Source: Paludibacteraceae bacterium
Lineage (GTDB): Bacteria > Bacteroidota > Bacteroidia > Bacteroidales > Paludibacteraceae
Length of the DNA stretch: 53,170 bases
Direction of reading: 5' to 3'
Assembly: GCA_017632345.1 (NCBI GenBank)
Contig: JAGBRL010000067.1
Coordinates: forward strand, 1-53,170
Made by a program: the position numbers and the translations under genes. This document shows positions 18,156-26,823 of the stretch, one piece after another. Numbering within the stretch: position 1 is the first letter of the stretch; every line of letters begins with the position of its first letter. The notes under the pieces are model-generated. The model did no database searches and had not been told where the DNA came from. It was given only the letters and a program-made list of their open reading frames with translations.

Positions 18156-18938
18156 CTATAAGCTGCCTTTAGAATATGTGTTTATACTCTTGCTGATAAG
18201 CTCGTAAAGTTCAGCTTCCATAGTCCCTTCGCCCAAAAGATCTATATGCTTGCCTATCACATTCTCGTCGTAGCGCACAGCCGGACCAGTCTGCGCCTGA
18301 ACGGGAGGCAGCACATGCACCTTGCGCGCGGTCTCGTCTATCAAAGGCAGCAGCACATCAAAAGGCAAGTTGTTCTTATTCAGAATCTGCTCCGCGATGG
18401 CGTAGCAATGGTTCGCAAAATTGCAAGCAAAGACAGCCGCCAGATGCAAAGAGCGTCTCTGTTCGGAAGTCGCCTCCATCACCACGTAACTTACGTGAAG
18501 AGCCAAAGTCTTAACTATCTTCAGATTATCTTCCGAATTTGCCTCCACAAAAAGCGGAACGCTCCTGAAGTCAATCTCCTTGTCCTTAGACAACGTCTGG
18601 AGCGGATAGATCACCCCGTAATTTTTCGTGTACGGCGCAAGGTCCGACATAGGCAAGCTGCCAGCCGTATGAAGCACAAGCCTGTCATTAAACTCAGCCT
18701 TGTCCCAAACATCATGTGCAACAGAATCTTTCAAGGCTGAAATTATCACATGAGCCGAGCTGTCCAGCTTTGAGATGTCTGTTGTCCAGTCACAAAAAAA
18801 GCGTTCGGAGAAAGCCATCGCATTATCCTCGTTCCGGCTGTAAACCTGCGAAATCTCAATCCCAGCCTTTTCAAAAGCTGCCGCCAGACACGTAGCCAGA
18901 TTTCCGCTGCCAAGAAACGCAACCTTCAAAGTGCTCAT
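18156..18938 (-). CDS. Rossmann-like/DUF2520 NAD(P)-binding protein
   Basis: A 260-residue protein. An N-terminal Rossmann domain begins VAFLGSGNLATCLAAAFEKAG (GxGxxA type), followed by YSRNEDNAMAF and an alpha-helical C-terminal DUF2520 domain with the conserved HLAAVFACNFANHCYAIAE. It resembles ketopantoate reductase and pyrroline-5-carboxylate reductase in layout, and members are annotated only as putative oxidoreductases; the substrate is unknown. Its start overlaps the stop of the small membrane protein gene. Confidence 0.88.
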   Translation of the reverse strand: MSTLKVAFLGSGNLATCLAAAFEKAGIEISQVYSRNEDNAMAFSERFFCDWTTDISKLDSSAHVIISALKDSVAHDVWDKAEFNDRLVLHTAGSLPMSDLAPYTKNYGVIYPLQTLSKDKEIDFRSVPLFVEANSEDNLKIVKTLALHVSYVVMEATSEQRRSLHLAAVFACNFANHCYAIAEQILNKNNLPFDVLLPLIDETARKVHVLPPVQAQTGPAVRYDENVIGKHIDLLGEGTMEAELYELISKSINTYSKGSL

Positions 18939-19258
18939 CAGTCGTCTTCGTTTTTATTGTTTTTGCTAAAGAAAAGCAACGCGCCAGCCAGCACAAGGAG
19001 CAAAGGCCATATAAACTGAGACATATCCTTGGTAAGCTCAATTATCTGGTCAAGACGCAAAAGTGCTCCGATTCCGCACAACAAAGCTCCAACTTTGAAA
19101 TTCCTTGTGGCAAGAAAAACCAGTCCTGCATAAACCGGGAAGTTCTTTATATTGTACAGTTCGCAGCCTTCACCGAAAAGCCCTACTGTCTTGAGGAAAA
19201 ATATCACTCCAAACAAGATAAGCACAATACCCCACGCTTTTTTATTGGAAGTTTCCAT
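18938..19258 (-). CDS. Small membrane protein with a LiaF/DUF5668-like TM region
   Basis: A 106-residue protein with three to four hydrophobic segments: WGIVLILFGVIFFLKTVGLF, FPVYAGLVFLAT, VGALLCGIGALLRL and FIWPLLLVLAGALLFF, ending in a charged tail KNNKNEDD. The glycine-containing helices resemble the LiaI/LiaF-like transmembrane region (DUF5668), seen in envelope-stress proteins. It is tightly coupled to DUF2520 (start/stop overlap) and lies 17 bp after the nitroreductase. The function is unknown. Confidence 0.78.
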   Translation of the reverse strand: METSNKKAWGIVLILFGVIFFLKTVGLFGEGCELYNIKNFPVYAGLVFLATRNFKVGALLCGIGALLRLDQIIELTKDMSQFIWPLLLVLAGALLFFSKNNKNEDD

Positions 19259-19275
19259 ATCAGTCTCTTTCTTAA

Positions 19276-19803
19276 TTAAAATTTATTTCTATGCACTCTG
19301 TCCGTCAGCAACTTGGCTTCGTCCACCGGACGTTTTTCCTCGTCTTTGTAACCTATACCAATGATGCACTCCATCTTCATTCCGTCCGGAACCTCAAAAA
19401 CCTCCTTCAGGAAGTCTTCTGTGGATACGCCATCCTCTTTCATGCGGTTGCGCACCTGCACCCAGCAAGAGCCAAGCCCCAGGTCGTGAGCAGCAAGCTG
19501 AATAAGCAACGCCGCAATAGAGCAGTCTTCCACCCACACGTTACTCTTTTTTTCTTCTGCAAGAACCAAAACCGCAAGAGGAGCTCCGCTCAAAAACTGG
19601 CTTCCCATTTCACGGCTTTCAGCCATCTTCTGCAACTTCTCCTTATCATCAACCACAACAAAGTGCCACGGACGGCTGCTTTTTGACGACGGAGCAAGAA
19701 GCGCCGCCTTCATCATCGCCTCTATCTTTTCCTCTTCCACCGGACGGTCCTGAAACTTCCTTATGCTACGCCTTGTCTTTAAAAATTCTATCATGTTTTC
19801 CAT
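19276..19803 (-). CDS. Nitroreductase-family flavoprotein
   Basis: A 175-residue FMN-dependent oxidoreductase of the nitroreductase superfamily. Visible: TRRSIRKFQDRPV at residues 11-23 (FMN phosphate-binding RxSxR), the conserved APSSKSSRPWHFVVV, and ALLIQLAAHDLGLGSCWVQVRN in the C-terminal half, with IIGIGYKDEEKRP near the end. Physiological electron acceptors of such proteins are mostly unknown. It is the first gene of a minus-strand operon that runs to 16040, and a consensus promoter lies directly upstream. Confidence 0.93.
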   Translation of the reverse strand: MENMIEFLKTRRSIRKFQDRPVEEEKIEAMMKAALLAPSSKSSRPWHFVVVDDKEKLQKMAESREMGSQFLSGAPLAVLVLAEEKKSNVWVEDCSIAALLIQLAAHDLGLGSCWVQVRNRMKEDGVSTEDFLKEVFEVPDGMKMECIIGIGYKDEEKRPVDEAKLLTDRVHRNKF

Positions 19804-19831
19804 AAAAAATCTATTTTGAACTAAAATCTCA

Positions 19832-19862
19832 CAAATATAACATTATCATTTGCAAAAACAAA
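19832..19862 (-). promoter_or_regulatory. Consensus promoter for the nitroreductase-to-META operon
   Basis: On the minus strand: TTTG (19859-19862), exactly 19 bp, TATATTTG (19832-19839). One of the best matches to the TTTG-N19-TAnnTTTG consensus in the window. The -33 box overlaps the foot of the typA terminator hairpin. Confidence 0.7.
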
Positions 19863-19890
19863 AAAGAGAACCGCTAAGTTCTCTTTTTGC
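19861..19890. terminator. Terminator of typA
   Basis: An 11-bp perfect stem (AAAAAGAGAAC / GTTCTCTTTTT) with a 6-nt loop, 70 bp downstream of the typA stop. The A/T-rich arms give a T-tract on the minus strand. Confidence 0.75.
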
Positions 19891-19959
19891 ATAATAATTC
19901 GCCACATTTGCAATAATGGACAATCGTTCTGCGAAATCACAAATCTGACAAAATCACCA

Positions 19960-21762
19960 TTATTTCTTGCTGGCGCGTTTTCTTTCCGTTTCGTCCAAGA
20001 TTATCTTGCGAAGACGCATATTGTTAGGTGTGATTTCCACATATTCGTCCTCCTTGATATATTCCAAAGCCTCTTCAAGGCTGAACACTATCGGCGGAAT
20101 GATTTTCGCCTTGTCGTCGGCACCAGAAGCACGCATGTTAGTCAGTTTCTTTGACTTAGTGACATTCACCACAAGGTCGCCTTCCTTAGCGTGCTCTCCC
20201 ACAACCTGCCCTGCATATACCTCGTCCTGCGGATAGATGAAGAACTTGCCTCTGTCCTGCAATTTGTCTATCGCATACGCATACGCAGTACCGCTCTCCA
20301 TAGCGATGATAGAGCCATTCGCACGTTTTTCTATATCTCCCTTATAAGGCTGATATTCAAGGAATCTGTGCGCCATAACCGCCTCGCCGGCTGTTGCCGT
20401 AAGCACGTTTGTTCTTAGTCCGATTATACCGCGCGAAGGAATCTGGAACTCCAAGTGCACGCGTTCGCCTTTGCGTTCCATAGAGACCATCTCGCCTTTT
20501 CTCACAGCCACCATCTCGATAACCTTTCCGGAGCCCTCTTCAGGCAAGTTGATAGAGAGCTGTTCGATAGGCTCGCACTTCACTCCGTCAATCTCCTTGA
20601 AGATAACCTGCGGCTGACCTACCTGAAGCTCATATCCCTCACGGCGCATCGTCTCGATAAGGACAGACAAGTGCAGCACACCACGGCCAAACACGCTCCA
20701 TATATCGGCATCCGGCGACTTCTGCACACGGAGCGCCAAGTTTCTGTCAAGCTCCTTTATCAGACGGTCATTAATGTGACGCGATGTCACATACTTGCCG
20801 TCCTGCCCGAAGAACGGAGAGTCATTTATAGAGAAGACCATACTCATGGTAGGCTCGTCGATCGCAATAGGGTCAAGCGGCTCCGGATTTTCTATGTCAC
20901 AGATTGAGTCTCCGATTTCAAAGCCTTCGATACCCACAAGCGCGCAAATTTCGCCGCAGCCAGCCTCCTGCACCTTAGCGCGACCGAAGCCCTCAAACAC
21001 GTGCAACTCCTTGATGCGCGACTTGATCATAGATCCATCTCTCTTGACCAAAGCCACATCCTGATTTTCGCGCAACTCGCCACGATGTATTCTGCCGATA
21101 GCGATACGTCCCACATAAGAAGAGAAGTCGAGCGAAGTCACCAGCATCTGAGGTGTACCCTTTCTGTATTCAGGTTCCGGAATATGCTCGATTATAGCGT
21201 CCAAGATTGGAGTGATGTCGTTTTCACGAGGCTTCTTCCAGTCGTCAGACATCCAGTTGTTCTTAGCCGAGCCGTAAACCGTAGGGAAATCAAGCTGCTC
21301 TTCAGTTGCGTCAAGGCTGAACATAAGGTCGAATACCTCCTCCTGCACCTCGTCCGGACGACAGTTTGGCTTGTCAACCTTATTGATGACAACGATAGGC
21401 TTCAGACCAATCTGAATAGCCTTCTGCAACACGAAGCGCGTCTGCGGCATCGGGCCTTCGAACGCATCAACGAGCAGAATCACGCCGTCTGCCATATTAA
21501 GCACACGCTCCACCTCGCCACCGAAGTCGGCGTGTCCCGGAGTATCTATAATATTTATTTTATAGTCTTTATATCTGATAGAGACATTTTTAGAAACGAT
21601 AGTTATACCACGTTCACGTTCCAGGTCATTATTGTCGAGAATCAACTCACCTGGCTTTTCATGATCTTTGAAAAGCTGACCTGCCAAAAGCATCTTATCG
21701 ACCAGCGTAGTCTTTCCGTGGTCCACATGAGCAATAATTGCTACATTCCTGATTTTCTGCAT
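19960..21762 (-). CDS. typA: Translational GTPase TypA/BipA
   Basis: A 600-residue ribosome-associated GTPase that helps assembly of the large ribosomal subunit and stress adaptation. G1 AHVDHGKTT is at residues 11-19, followed by ERERGITI (switch I), G3 [13 protein letters not shown]4 NKVDKP and the later [19 protein letters not shown] of domain II; the C-terminal part has [13 protein letters not shown] and the TypA-specific end with [12 protein letters not shown]. Length and order match full TypA. A -7 element and a short leader lie upstream; a terminator follows. Confidence 0.97.
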   Translation of the reverse strand: MQKIRNVAIIAHVDHGKTTLVDKMLLAGQLFKDHEKPGELILDNNDLERERGITIVSKNVSIRYKDYKINIIDTPGHADFGGEVERVLNMADGVILLVDAFEGPMPQTRFVLQKAIQIGLKPIVVINKVDKPNCRPDEVQEEVFDLMFSLDATEEQLDFPTVYGSAKNNWMSDDWKKPRENDITPILDAIIEHIPEPEYRKGTPQMLVTSLDFSSYVGRIAIGRIHRGELRENQDVALVKRDGSMIKSRIKELHVFEGFGRAKVQEAGCGEICALVGIEGFEIGDSICDIENPEPLDPIAIDEPTMSMVFSINDSPFFGQDGKYVTSRHINDRLIKELDRNLALRVQKSPDADIWSVFGRGVLHLSVLIETMRREGYELQVGQPQVIFKEIDGVKCEPIEQLSINLPEEGSGKVIEMVAVRKGEMVSMERKGERVHLEFQIPSRGIIGLRTNVLTATAGEAVMAHRFLEYQPYKGDIEKRANGSIIAMESGTAYAYAIDKLQDRGKFFIYPQDEVYAGQVVGEHAKEGDLVVNVTKSKKLTNMRASGADDKAKIIPPIVFSLEEALEYIKEDEYVEITPNNMRLRKIILDETERKRASKK

Positions 21763-21788
21763 TCTACCTATTTTATATTTTGAGGGTG

Positions 21789-21796
21789 CAAAGTTA
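21789..21796 (-). promoter_or_regulatory. -7 promoter element of typA
   Basis: TAACTTTG on the minus strand, 26 bp upstream of the typA ATG. The -33 box is not obvious. Confidence 0.45.
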
Positions 21797-21854
21797 ATAA
21801 CAAATTTTCAAATTACCACGCTCGGCACATCAAAATCTGTTTCTAAAACATCAA

Positions 21855-22112
21855 TCATAATTTGGAAGGTATCGCCATAATGTTTTTGAACTCGTTCCAA
21901 CCCTCTGCGGCTTTGTATTTTTCCACACTCTCTGCAGGGACGTAGAGAGGAATGGATTTGTCAACTCTAACAAATAATTCTCTTTTGACGTCGGGTGGTA
22001 TTGGGTTTAAAAAGATGATATCACCGTCGCTGTTCACGACCCATGTGTTGGAGGCTGCAGCTTCGAAGCTTGTCAGGACTGAATAAATAGTTATGAATAA
22101 AAGCTTTTTCAT
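21855..22112 (-). pseudogene. Remnant BspA-type LRR protein: signal peptide joined to the C-terminal cap
   Basis: An 85-residue ORF from ATG 22110-22112 (MKKLLFITIYSVLTSFEAAAS). Its first part matches the start of the large BspA gene at 26720 (signal peptide, then a VNSDGD motif), and its second part, VDKSIPLYVPAESVEKYKAAEGW and FKNIMAIPSK, matches the C-terminal cap of the BspA genes ending at 23301 and 26824. All leucine-rich repeats are missing. The simplest reading is a large in-frame deletion between two ends of a once longer paralogue. It keeps a TAAATTTG element at 22140-22147 and could still be expressed as a small secreted peptide. Confidence 0.7.
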
Positions 22113-22194
22113 TTTCTTTGTTTTTTTTACTATGACATGCAAATTTATTGATATTTCTGCGGACGTGCTTTGAAAATAAAGTAACTTTTATAAA

Positions 22195-23205
22195 TTAATC
22201 ATTGTTCTTATTTATCAAATTCACCACTACTTTTATCATGACATCCTTCTCCTCTGTCTTGCTTTCTGCTATCATCAACGTAAGTGCCACCAGTGTGCTG
22301 TCAGCAATACGCTTGCTTCCATCCGGATGGTACAAGATACGGTTGCCATTTAGAAACCAAAGGAACAATGTGGCAGCTATACGCTTGTTGCCATCACTAA
22401 ACGAGTGGTTCTTTGTCACGAGATAAAGCAACATGGCAGCCTTCTCCTCCACACTGGGATAGAGTTCCTCTCCTCCGAAAGTCTGATAAATCTGTCCGAT
22501 GGAACTTTTAAAGGAATCATCTTTCTCATTGCCAAACAAGGCAGAACCGCCAAACTTATCACGCAACCCATTGATGGCTTCCATCGCATTATCGTATGTA
22601 GCACGGAAAGGCTCCTCACTGGTAGTTTTTTCAATCGTCAAACGTTCATAATCGTAGTTGTCAAGCGTATCAAGCGCGTATGTGTAGTCAGTCACCACTT
22701 CAAACAATGCATTTGTCTCGTCGTTGGACAAAAGCGGCTGGCTCTTGATTGTACGCCCAAGCATTCCCACCAATTGGCGTAACTCCCCTATCTGTTCTTT
22801 GCGGATGCGTTCGTTGATAGCATAACCGTTGATGAGATACTGCTTCAGAACCTTGTTTGCCCATTGGCGAAATTGCACACCACGTTTACTTTTGACTCGA
22901 TAACCTACAGACATTATCACATCAAGATTAAAATAATCTATCTCATGCGTCTGTGTTTTTCCTTCTATCGCGCCATGGAGAGTGGTATTCGCAAATTTTG
23001 CGACTACCTCCAATCCTTCCAATTCTTCTTTCAGGGCATTATTGATATGCTTACTAACCGTCTTATAATCACGACCAAATAAAGTTGCAATCTGCTGACG
23101 TGTCAGCCACACAGTTTCATTCACCAAACGGACATCCACTTGCGTCTGGCCATCCTCTGAACTATATATGATTATCTGCTCATTTACTTGCTTATTCAAT
23201 TCCAC
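22195..23205 (-). CDS. RhuM-type protein fused to a Doc/Fic-like domain
   Basis: A 336-residue two-domain protein. The N-terminal part (about residues 8-140) is a virulence RhuM domain: VDVRLVNETVWLTRQQIATLF, KTVSKHINNAL, then GYRVKSKRGVQFRQWANKVLK. The C-terminal part has NHSFSDGNKRIAATLFLWFL near residue 270, much closer to the Doc motif HxFxDANKRTA than to the AMPylating HPFxxGNGR motif, so a Doc-like phosphotransferase is the better guess. The start is GTG at 23203-23205, with no earlier ATG. No antitoxin gene is adjacent, so if it is a toxin, control must lie within the protein or elsewhere. Confidence 0.85.
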   Translation of the reverse strand: MELNKQVNEQIIIYSSEDGQTQVDVRLVNETVWLTRQQIATLFGRDYKTVSKHINNALKEELEGLEVVAKFANTTLHGAIEGKTQTHEIDYFNLDVIMSVGYRVKSKRGVQFRQWANKVLKQYLINGYAINERIRKEQIGELRQLVGMLGRTIKSQPLLSNDETNALFEVVTDYTYALDTLDNYDYERLTIEKTTSEEPFRATYDNAMEAINGLRDKFGGSALFGNEKDDSFKSSIGQIYQTFGGEELYPSVEEKAAMLLYLVTKNHSFSDGNKRIAATLFLWFLNGNRILYHPDGSKRIADSTLVALTLMIAESKTEEKDVMIKVVVNLINKNND

Positions 23206-23238
23206 AACTTCTAATTTTTATTGTTCTCTTTGCTCTGC

Positions 23239-23246
23239 CAAAAGTA
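23239..23246 (-). promoter_or_regulatory. -7 promoter element of the RhuM-Doc gene
   Basis: TACTTTTG on the minus strand, 33 bp upstream of the GTG start, with a TTGG near the -33 position at about 19-20 bp. Confidence 0.5.
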
Positions 23247-23300
23247 AAAAATTATCTCCAACAAGCCAATTAAGGCAACAAACTGACTGCTGCCCGTTCA

Positions 23301-26300
23301 TCAATAATCGTCAATCGACATTATCATCACCTCATCTTCCTCCTCTTCTTTTTCTTTTACAGGCTCTTTGCCCAACGGCTTGCCTTGGATATTTGTAAAC
23401 CAGTCCCAATACTCAGCATTCTTGTATCTTTCCACACTTTGTTCAGGGACATAGAGAGGCGTGGATTTATCTACGTTCTCAAAAGCGCTCCACGTTATTT
23501 TAGGCGGATTAAAGCTCTTGACCGTAATGCTTTTCAATCCTCTGCAGCCTGCGAAAGCTCCATCTCTAATACTTGTGCCATTAGGGATTGTAATGTTCTT
23601 CAAACTTTTGCAATATTCAAAAGCGCTCGAGCCAATTACCGACACACTGTTCGGAATCGTGACGCTGGCAAGTTCGACACACCCATAAAACGCCTTGTAG
23701 TCTATCACTTCCACACCTTCTGAAATTGTAACGGATTTTAATCCTACACAAGCTCCAAAGGCTCCAGCTTCAATTCTCTTCAAACTGCTAGGTATCGTGA
23801 TACTTGTCAGACCAGAACTCTGTTTAAAAGCTTCAGACTCTATACTTGTCACTCCATTAGGTATTTTGTACGCTCCTTTTTTTGCTTTAGGATATAGAAT
23901 CAACATCGTTTTCTTCTTGTCGAACAACACTCCGTTAACAGAACTGTACTCCAAATTTCCTTTGCCCACGGTTATGTTTGTCAGTCCGACGCACCTGTCA
24001 AAAACACCAACTTCAATATTTTTCACACTATTAGGAATTGTCACAGTGGACAAGGCAGAACACTCCTGAAAAGTAAACAATCCAATCTCCGTAACCCCCT
24101 CCTGCATCACAACATTTTTCAAAGCTTTACATTCTGCAAACACACCTTTCCCAATCTCCGTAACACCGCCCGGAATTGTCACATTCTCCACATCTTTGCC
24201 GTAAAAAGCATAATTCGCCAACTTGTATTTTTTGCCTTTGTACCTATTCGGAAGCGTTAGAGAGGACGCATTTCCTTTGTAGTCCAACAGTTCTATCGTG
24301 CTGTCATTTAACACATAAAAAATATAATCGTCCAATGTCTCCAGCTTGCTCTTTTCAGTTTTTGAAGTGTAAACATCAATATATTTAGACAATTTCATAG
24401 GACAATTGGAAAGATTGTATATTTCTTTGATTTTTATCGTGTTTAACGCGCCCTCCATCTTTGTCACGCTTTTAGGTATTGTAAGGCTTACCAATCCATG
24501 AGTCTCAAACGCAGATTCTGCAAGTTCCGTCACGCCGTCCGGTATTTCATAAGACCCATCGTTCCACCCACATGGGAATAAAATCAATTTCTTCTTGGAC
24601 TTATCAAACAACACGCCATCTGCAGAACAATAGCTTGGATTATTTTCAGCCACATCAACACCTGCAAGTCTGATACATGCTTTAAAAGCATATTCGCCAA
24701 TCTCCGTCACACTGTCCGGAATAGCAACTCTTCTTAAACTCCGACAATTGTAGAACGCTTTTCTCCCTATGCTCTTCACGCTATTAGGTATGGTGATGTT
24801 AGACAGACCAACACAATCCATAAACGTCTCTTTTTCTATTTTTTTTGTGTTGCTTGAGAGCGTGACACTTTTCAGTTTAGAGCAACCAGAGAAGACCTGT
24901 TCCCCCATTTCTGTCACACTATTCGGAATGACAATATTTGTCAGGCTCTGGCAGTTTCCGAAGGCACCTTCTTCTATCTTCGTAATCCCTTCATGCATGG
25001 TGATGCTGGTCAGTTTCTGGCATCCTTTAAAAAGTTCTTCATTAATCACACCTACGCTCTTTGGAATTTTAAAGCTTTCCAAACTCGTGCATCGCGCAAA
25101 AGCACAATCGCCAATCAACGTCACACTATCAGAAATGGTCACGCTTGTCAACCCTGTGCATGTATAGAAAGCGTATCGACCAATCACTGTTACACTATTT
25201 GGAATCGTAATGCCTGTCAGATTTCGGCACCCTTCAAAAGCTGAATTTCCTATGTATTTAACCCTATTAGGGATTGTAACCGAAGTAAGATTTTGACACC
25301 CATCAAAAGCTTTCGCGCCAATTTCTGCAACACTATCAGGAATCGTAACTTTTGTCAGATTTTTGCATTCGTAAAAAGTTCCGTCTTCTATCTTCTTAAC
25401 CTTGTTAGGGATGACAATATTGCTCAAACTGGCACAACCCGAAAACGCTTCGCTTTCAATTGTCGTGACACTATTCGGAAGCGTAATGGAAGAAAGATTT
25501 GAGCACCACCGAAAAGCCCTCGAGCCAATTTCGGTAACACTATCAGGAAGCGTAATGGCAGTCAGATTTTGGCATCCATTAAAAGTTCCGTCTTCTATCT
25601 TCTTAACCTTGTTAGGAATGACAATATTGCTCAAACTGGCACAACCCGAAAACGCTTCACCACCGATTTCCGTGACACTATTCGGAATCACGACGCTTTT
25701 CAGATTTTTACAATTAGCAAACGTTCTCTCGCCAATCTTCTTTACACCATTAGGAATTATGACACTGGTCAAACCTTCACTATTTGAAAATATAGTTTCA
25801 TCAATCTCCGTTATGCCTTCAGGAATTGCAAATTTGCCTTTTTTCTTTTTCGGATACACAATCAAGTTCTTCTTTGACTTGTCAAACAGAACTCCATCTA
25901 CAGAACAATAGTTTGGATTTGCGTCTGATACTTTTATGCTTTCTAACCTATCGCAACCTTTTAACACATCTCCTCTGATTTGCTTCACACTCGCGGGAAT
26001 CGAGATATTCGCCAAACTCTGACAACCCGAAAATGCTGCATATTCAATTTCCGTCACACCTTCAGGAATCACAACATTCGTCAAACTTTTACAACCTTCA
26101 AATGCCCATCTGCCAATCTTCTTCACACTATTCGGAATGACAATATTTGTCAGGTTCTGGCAGTCCTTGAAGGCGTTATCTTCAATCGTCGTCACACTTT
26201 CAGGGATTACAAATTTACTGATTCCATTCTGAAAACCCATGATAAGTGTCTCCTTTGACTTATCGTACAAAGCACCGTCCACAGAACAATAGTTTTGATT

Positions 26301-26720
26301 CGCTTCTGACACTTGTATGTTCCGCAAACTGCTGCACCCGTCAAAAGCTTTCTCACCAATACTCGTCACGCTCTCTGGTATTGTCAGCTGCTCCAGATTG
26401 CGGCAACCAACAAACGCCGATGAGCCAATACTGCTAAGCCCGGAAGGCATAGTCACACTTTTTAGTTTATTGCAGTAAAAGAAGGCATAACGTGACACGC
26501 CCGTCACTCGGTATGTTTTACGTTTGACCTTAATCTCTTGCGGAATAACAATTGACCCTGAATAACTCCTATTCTTTGAGACTTCCGCTGTTTTCGTTTT
26601 CTTGTTAATATCATACCAGATGGTATCTCCGTCGCTGTTCACATTCCAAACTTTGTCAGACGCTGCAGCTCCGAAGCTTGTCAGAACAGAGCAAATAATT
26701 AAGTACAAAAGCTTTTTCAT
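23301..26720 (-). CDS. Large BspA-type leucine-rich-repeat surface protein
   Basis: A secreted protein of 1139 residues from ATG 26718-26720 (MKKLLYLIICSVLTSFGAAAS, a clear signal peptide). Almost all of the rest is tandem 23-residue TpLRR/BspA repeats of the form FxxCxxLTxVTIPNSVTxIGxxA, interrupted by a few segments such as YCSVDGVLFDKSKKxLI, which recurs several times. Near the C-terminus lies VDKSTPLYVPEQSVERYK, a cap also seen in the two neighbouring paralogues, then an acidic tail KEEEEDE. There is no type IX sorting domain and no lipobox, so export past the outer membrane is unclear. BspA-like proteins bind host matrix or other bacteria; the ligand here is unknown. Repeats are recently duplicated at the DNA level. 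Confidence 0.93.
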   Translation of the reverse strand: MKKLLYLIICSVLTSFGAAASDKVWNVNSDGDTIWYDINKKTKTAEVSKNRSYSGSIVIPQEIKVKRKTYRVTGVSRYAFFYCNKLKSVTMPSGLSSIGSSAFVGCRNLEQLTIPESVTSIGEKAFDGCSSLRNIQVSEANQNYCSVDGALYDKSKETLIMGFQNGISKFVIPESVTTIEDNAFKDCQNLTNIVIPNSVKKIGRWAFEGCKSLTNVVIPEGVTEIEYAAFSGCQSLANISIPASVKQIRGDVLKGCDRLESIKVSDANPNYCSVDGVLFDKSKKNLIVYPKKKKGKFAIPEGITEIDETIFSNSEGLTSVIIPNGVKKIGERTFANCKNLKSVVIPNSVTEIGGEAFSGCASLSNIVIPNKVKKIEDGTFNGCQNLTAITLPDSVTEIGSRAFRWCSNLSSITLPNSVTTIESEAFSGCASLSNIVIPNKVKKIEDGTFYECKNLTKVTIPDSVAEIGAKAFDGCQNLTSVTIPNRVKYIGNSAFEGCRNLTGITIPNSVTVIGRYAFYTCTGLTSVTISDSVTLIGDCAFARCTSLESFKIPKSVGVINEELFKGCQKLTSITMHEGITKIEEGAFGNCQSLTNIVIPNSVTEMGEQVFSGCSKLKSVTLSSNTKKIEKETFMDCVGLSNITIPNSVKSIGRKAFYNCRSLRRVAIPDSVTEIGEYAFKACIRLAGVDVAENNPSYCSADGVLFDKSKKKLILFPCGWNDGSYEIPDGVTELAESAFETHGLVSLTIPKSVTKMEGALNTIKIKEIYNLSNCPMKLSKYIDVYTSKTEKSKLETLDDYIFYVLNDSTIELLDYKGNASSLTLPNRYKGKKYKLANYAFYGKDVENVTIPGGVTEIGKGVFAECKALKNVVMQEGVTEIGLFTFQECSALSTVTIPNSVKNIEVGVFDRCVGLTNITVGKGNLEYSSVNGVLFDKKKTMLILYPKAKKGAYKIPNGVTSIESEAFKQSSGLTSITIPSSLKRIEAGAFGACVGLKSVTISEGVEVIDYKAFYGCVELASVTIPNSVSVIGSSAFEYCKSLKNITIPNGTSIRDGAFAGCRGLKSITVKSFNPPKITWSAFENVDKSTPLYVPEQSVERYKNAEYWDWFTNIQGKPLGKEPVKEKEEEEDEVMIMSIDDY
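25374..25658. repeat. Recent intragenic duplication in the BspA gene
   Basis: A 78-nt segment at 25374-25451 recurs at 25581-25658 with a single visible mismatch. The offset is 207 bp, exactly three 23-codon repeats, so the frame and the solenoid register are kept. This points to unequal recombination between repeats. Confidence 0.8.
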
Positions 26721-26742
26721 TTTCTTTTTTTTATTCACCTTG

Positions 26743-26750
26743 CAAAGGTA
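26743..26750 (-). promoter_or_regulatory. -7 promoter element of the large BspA gene
   Basis: TACCTTTG on the minus strand, 22 bp before the ATG. A T-rich stretch lies upstream but there is no clean TTTG at the right spacing. Confidence 0.45.
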
Positions 26751-26823
26751 ACGTTTTTTTTCAAAAAACACGTTCGCAAATCGAACGTGCTTTGAAACCT
26801 GTTACTCTGTGCTTATAATTAAA

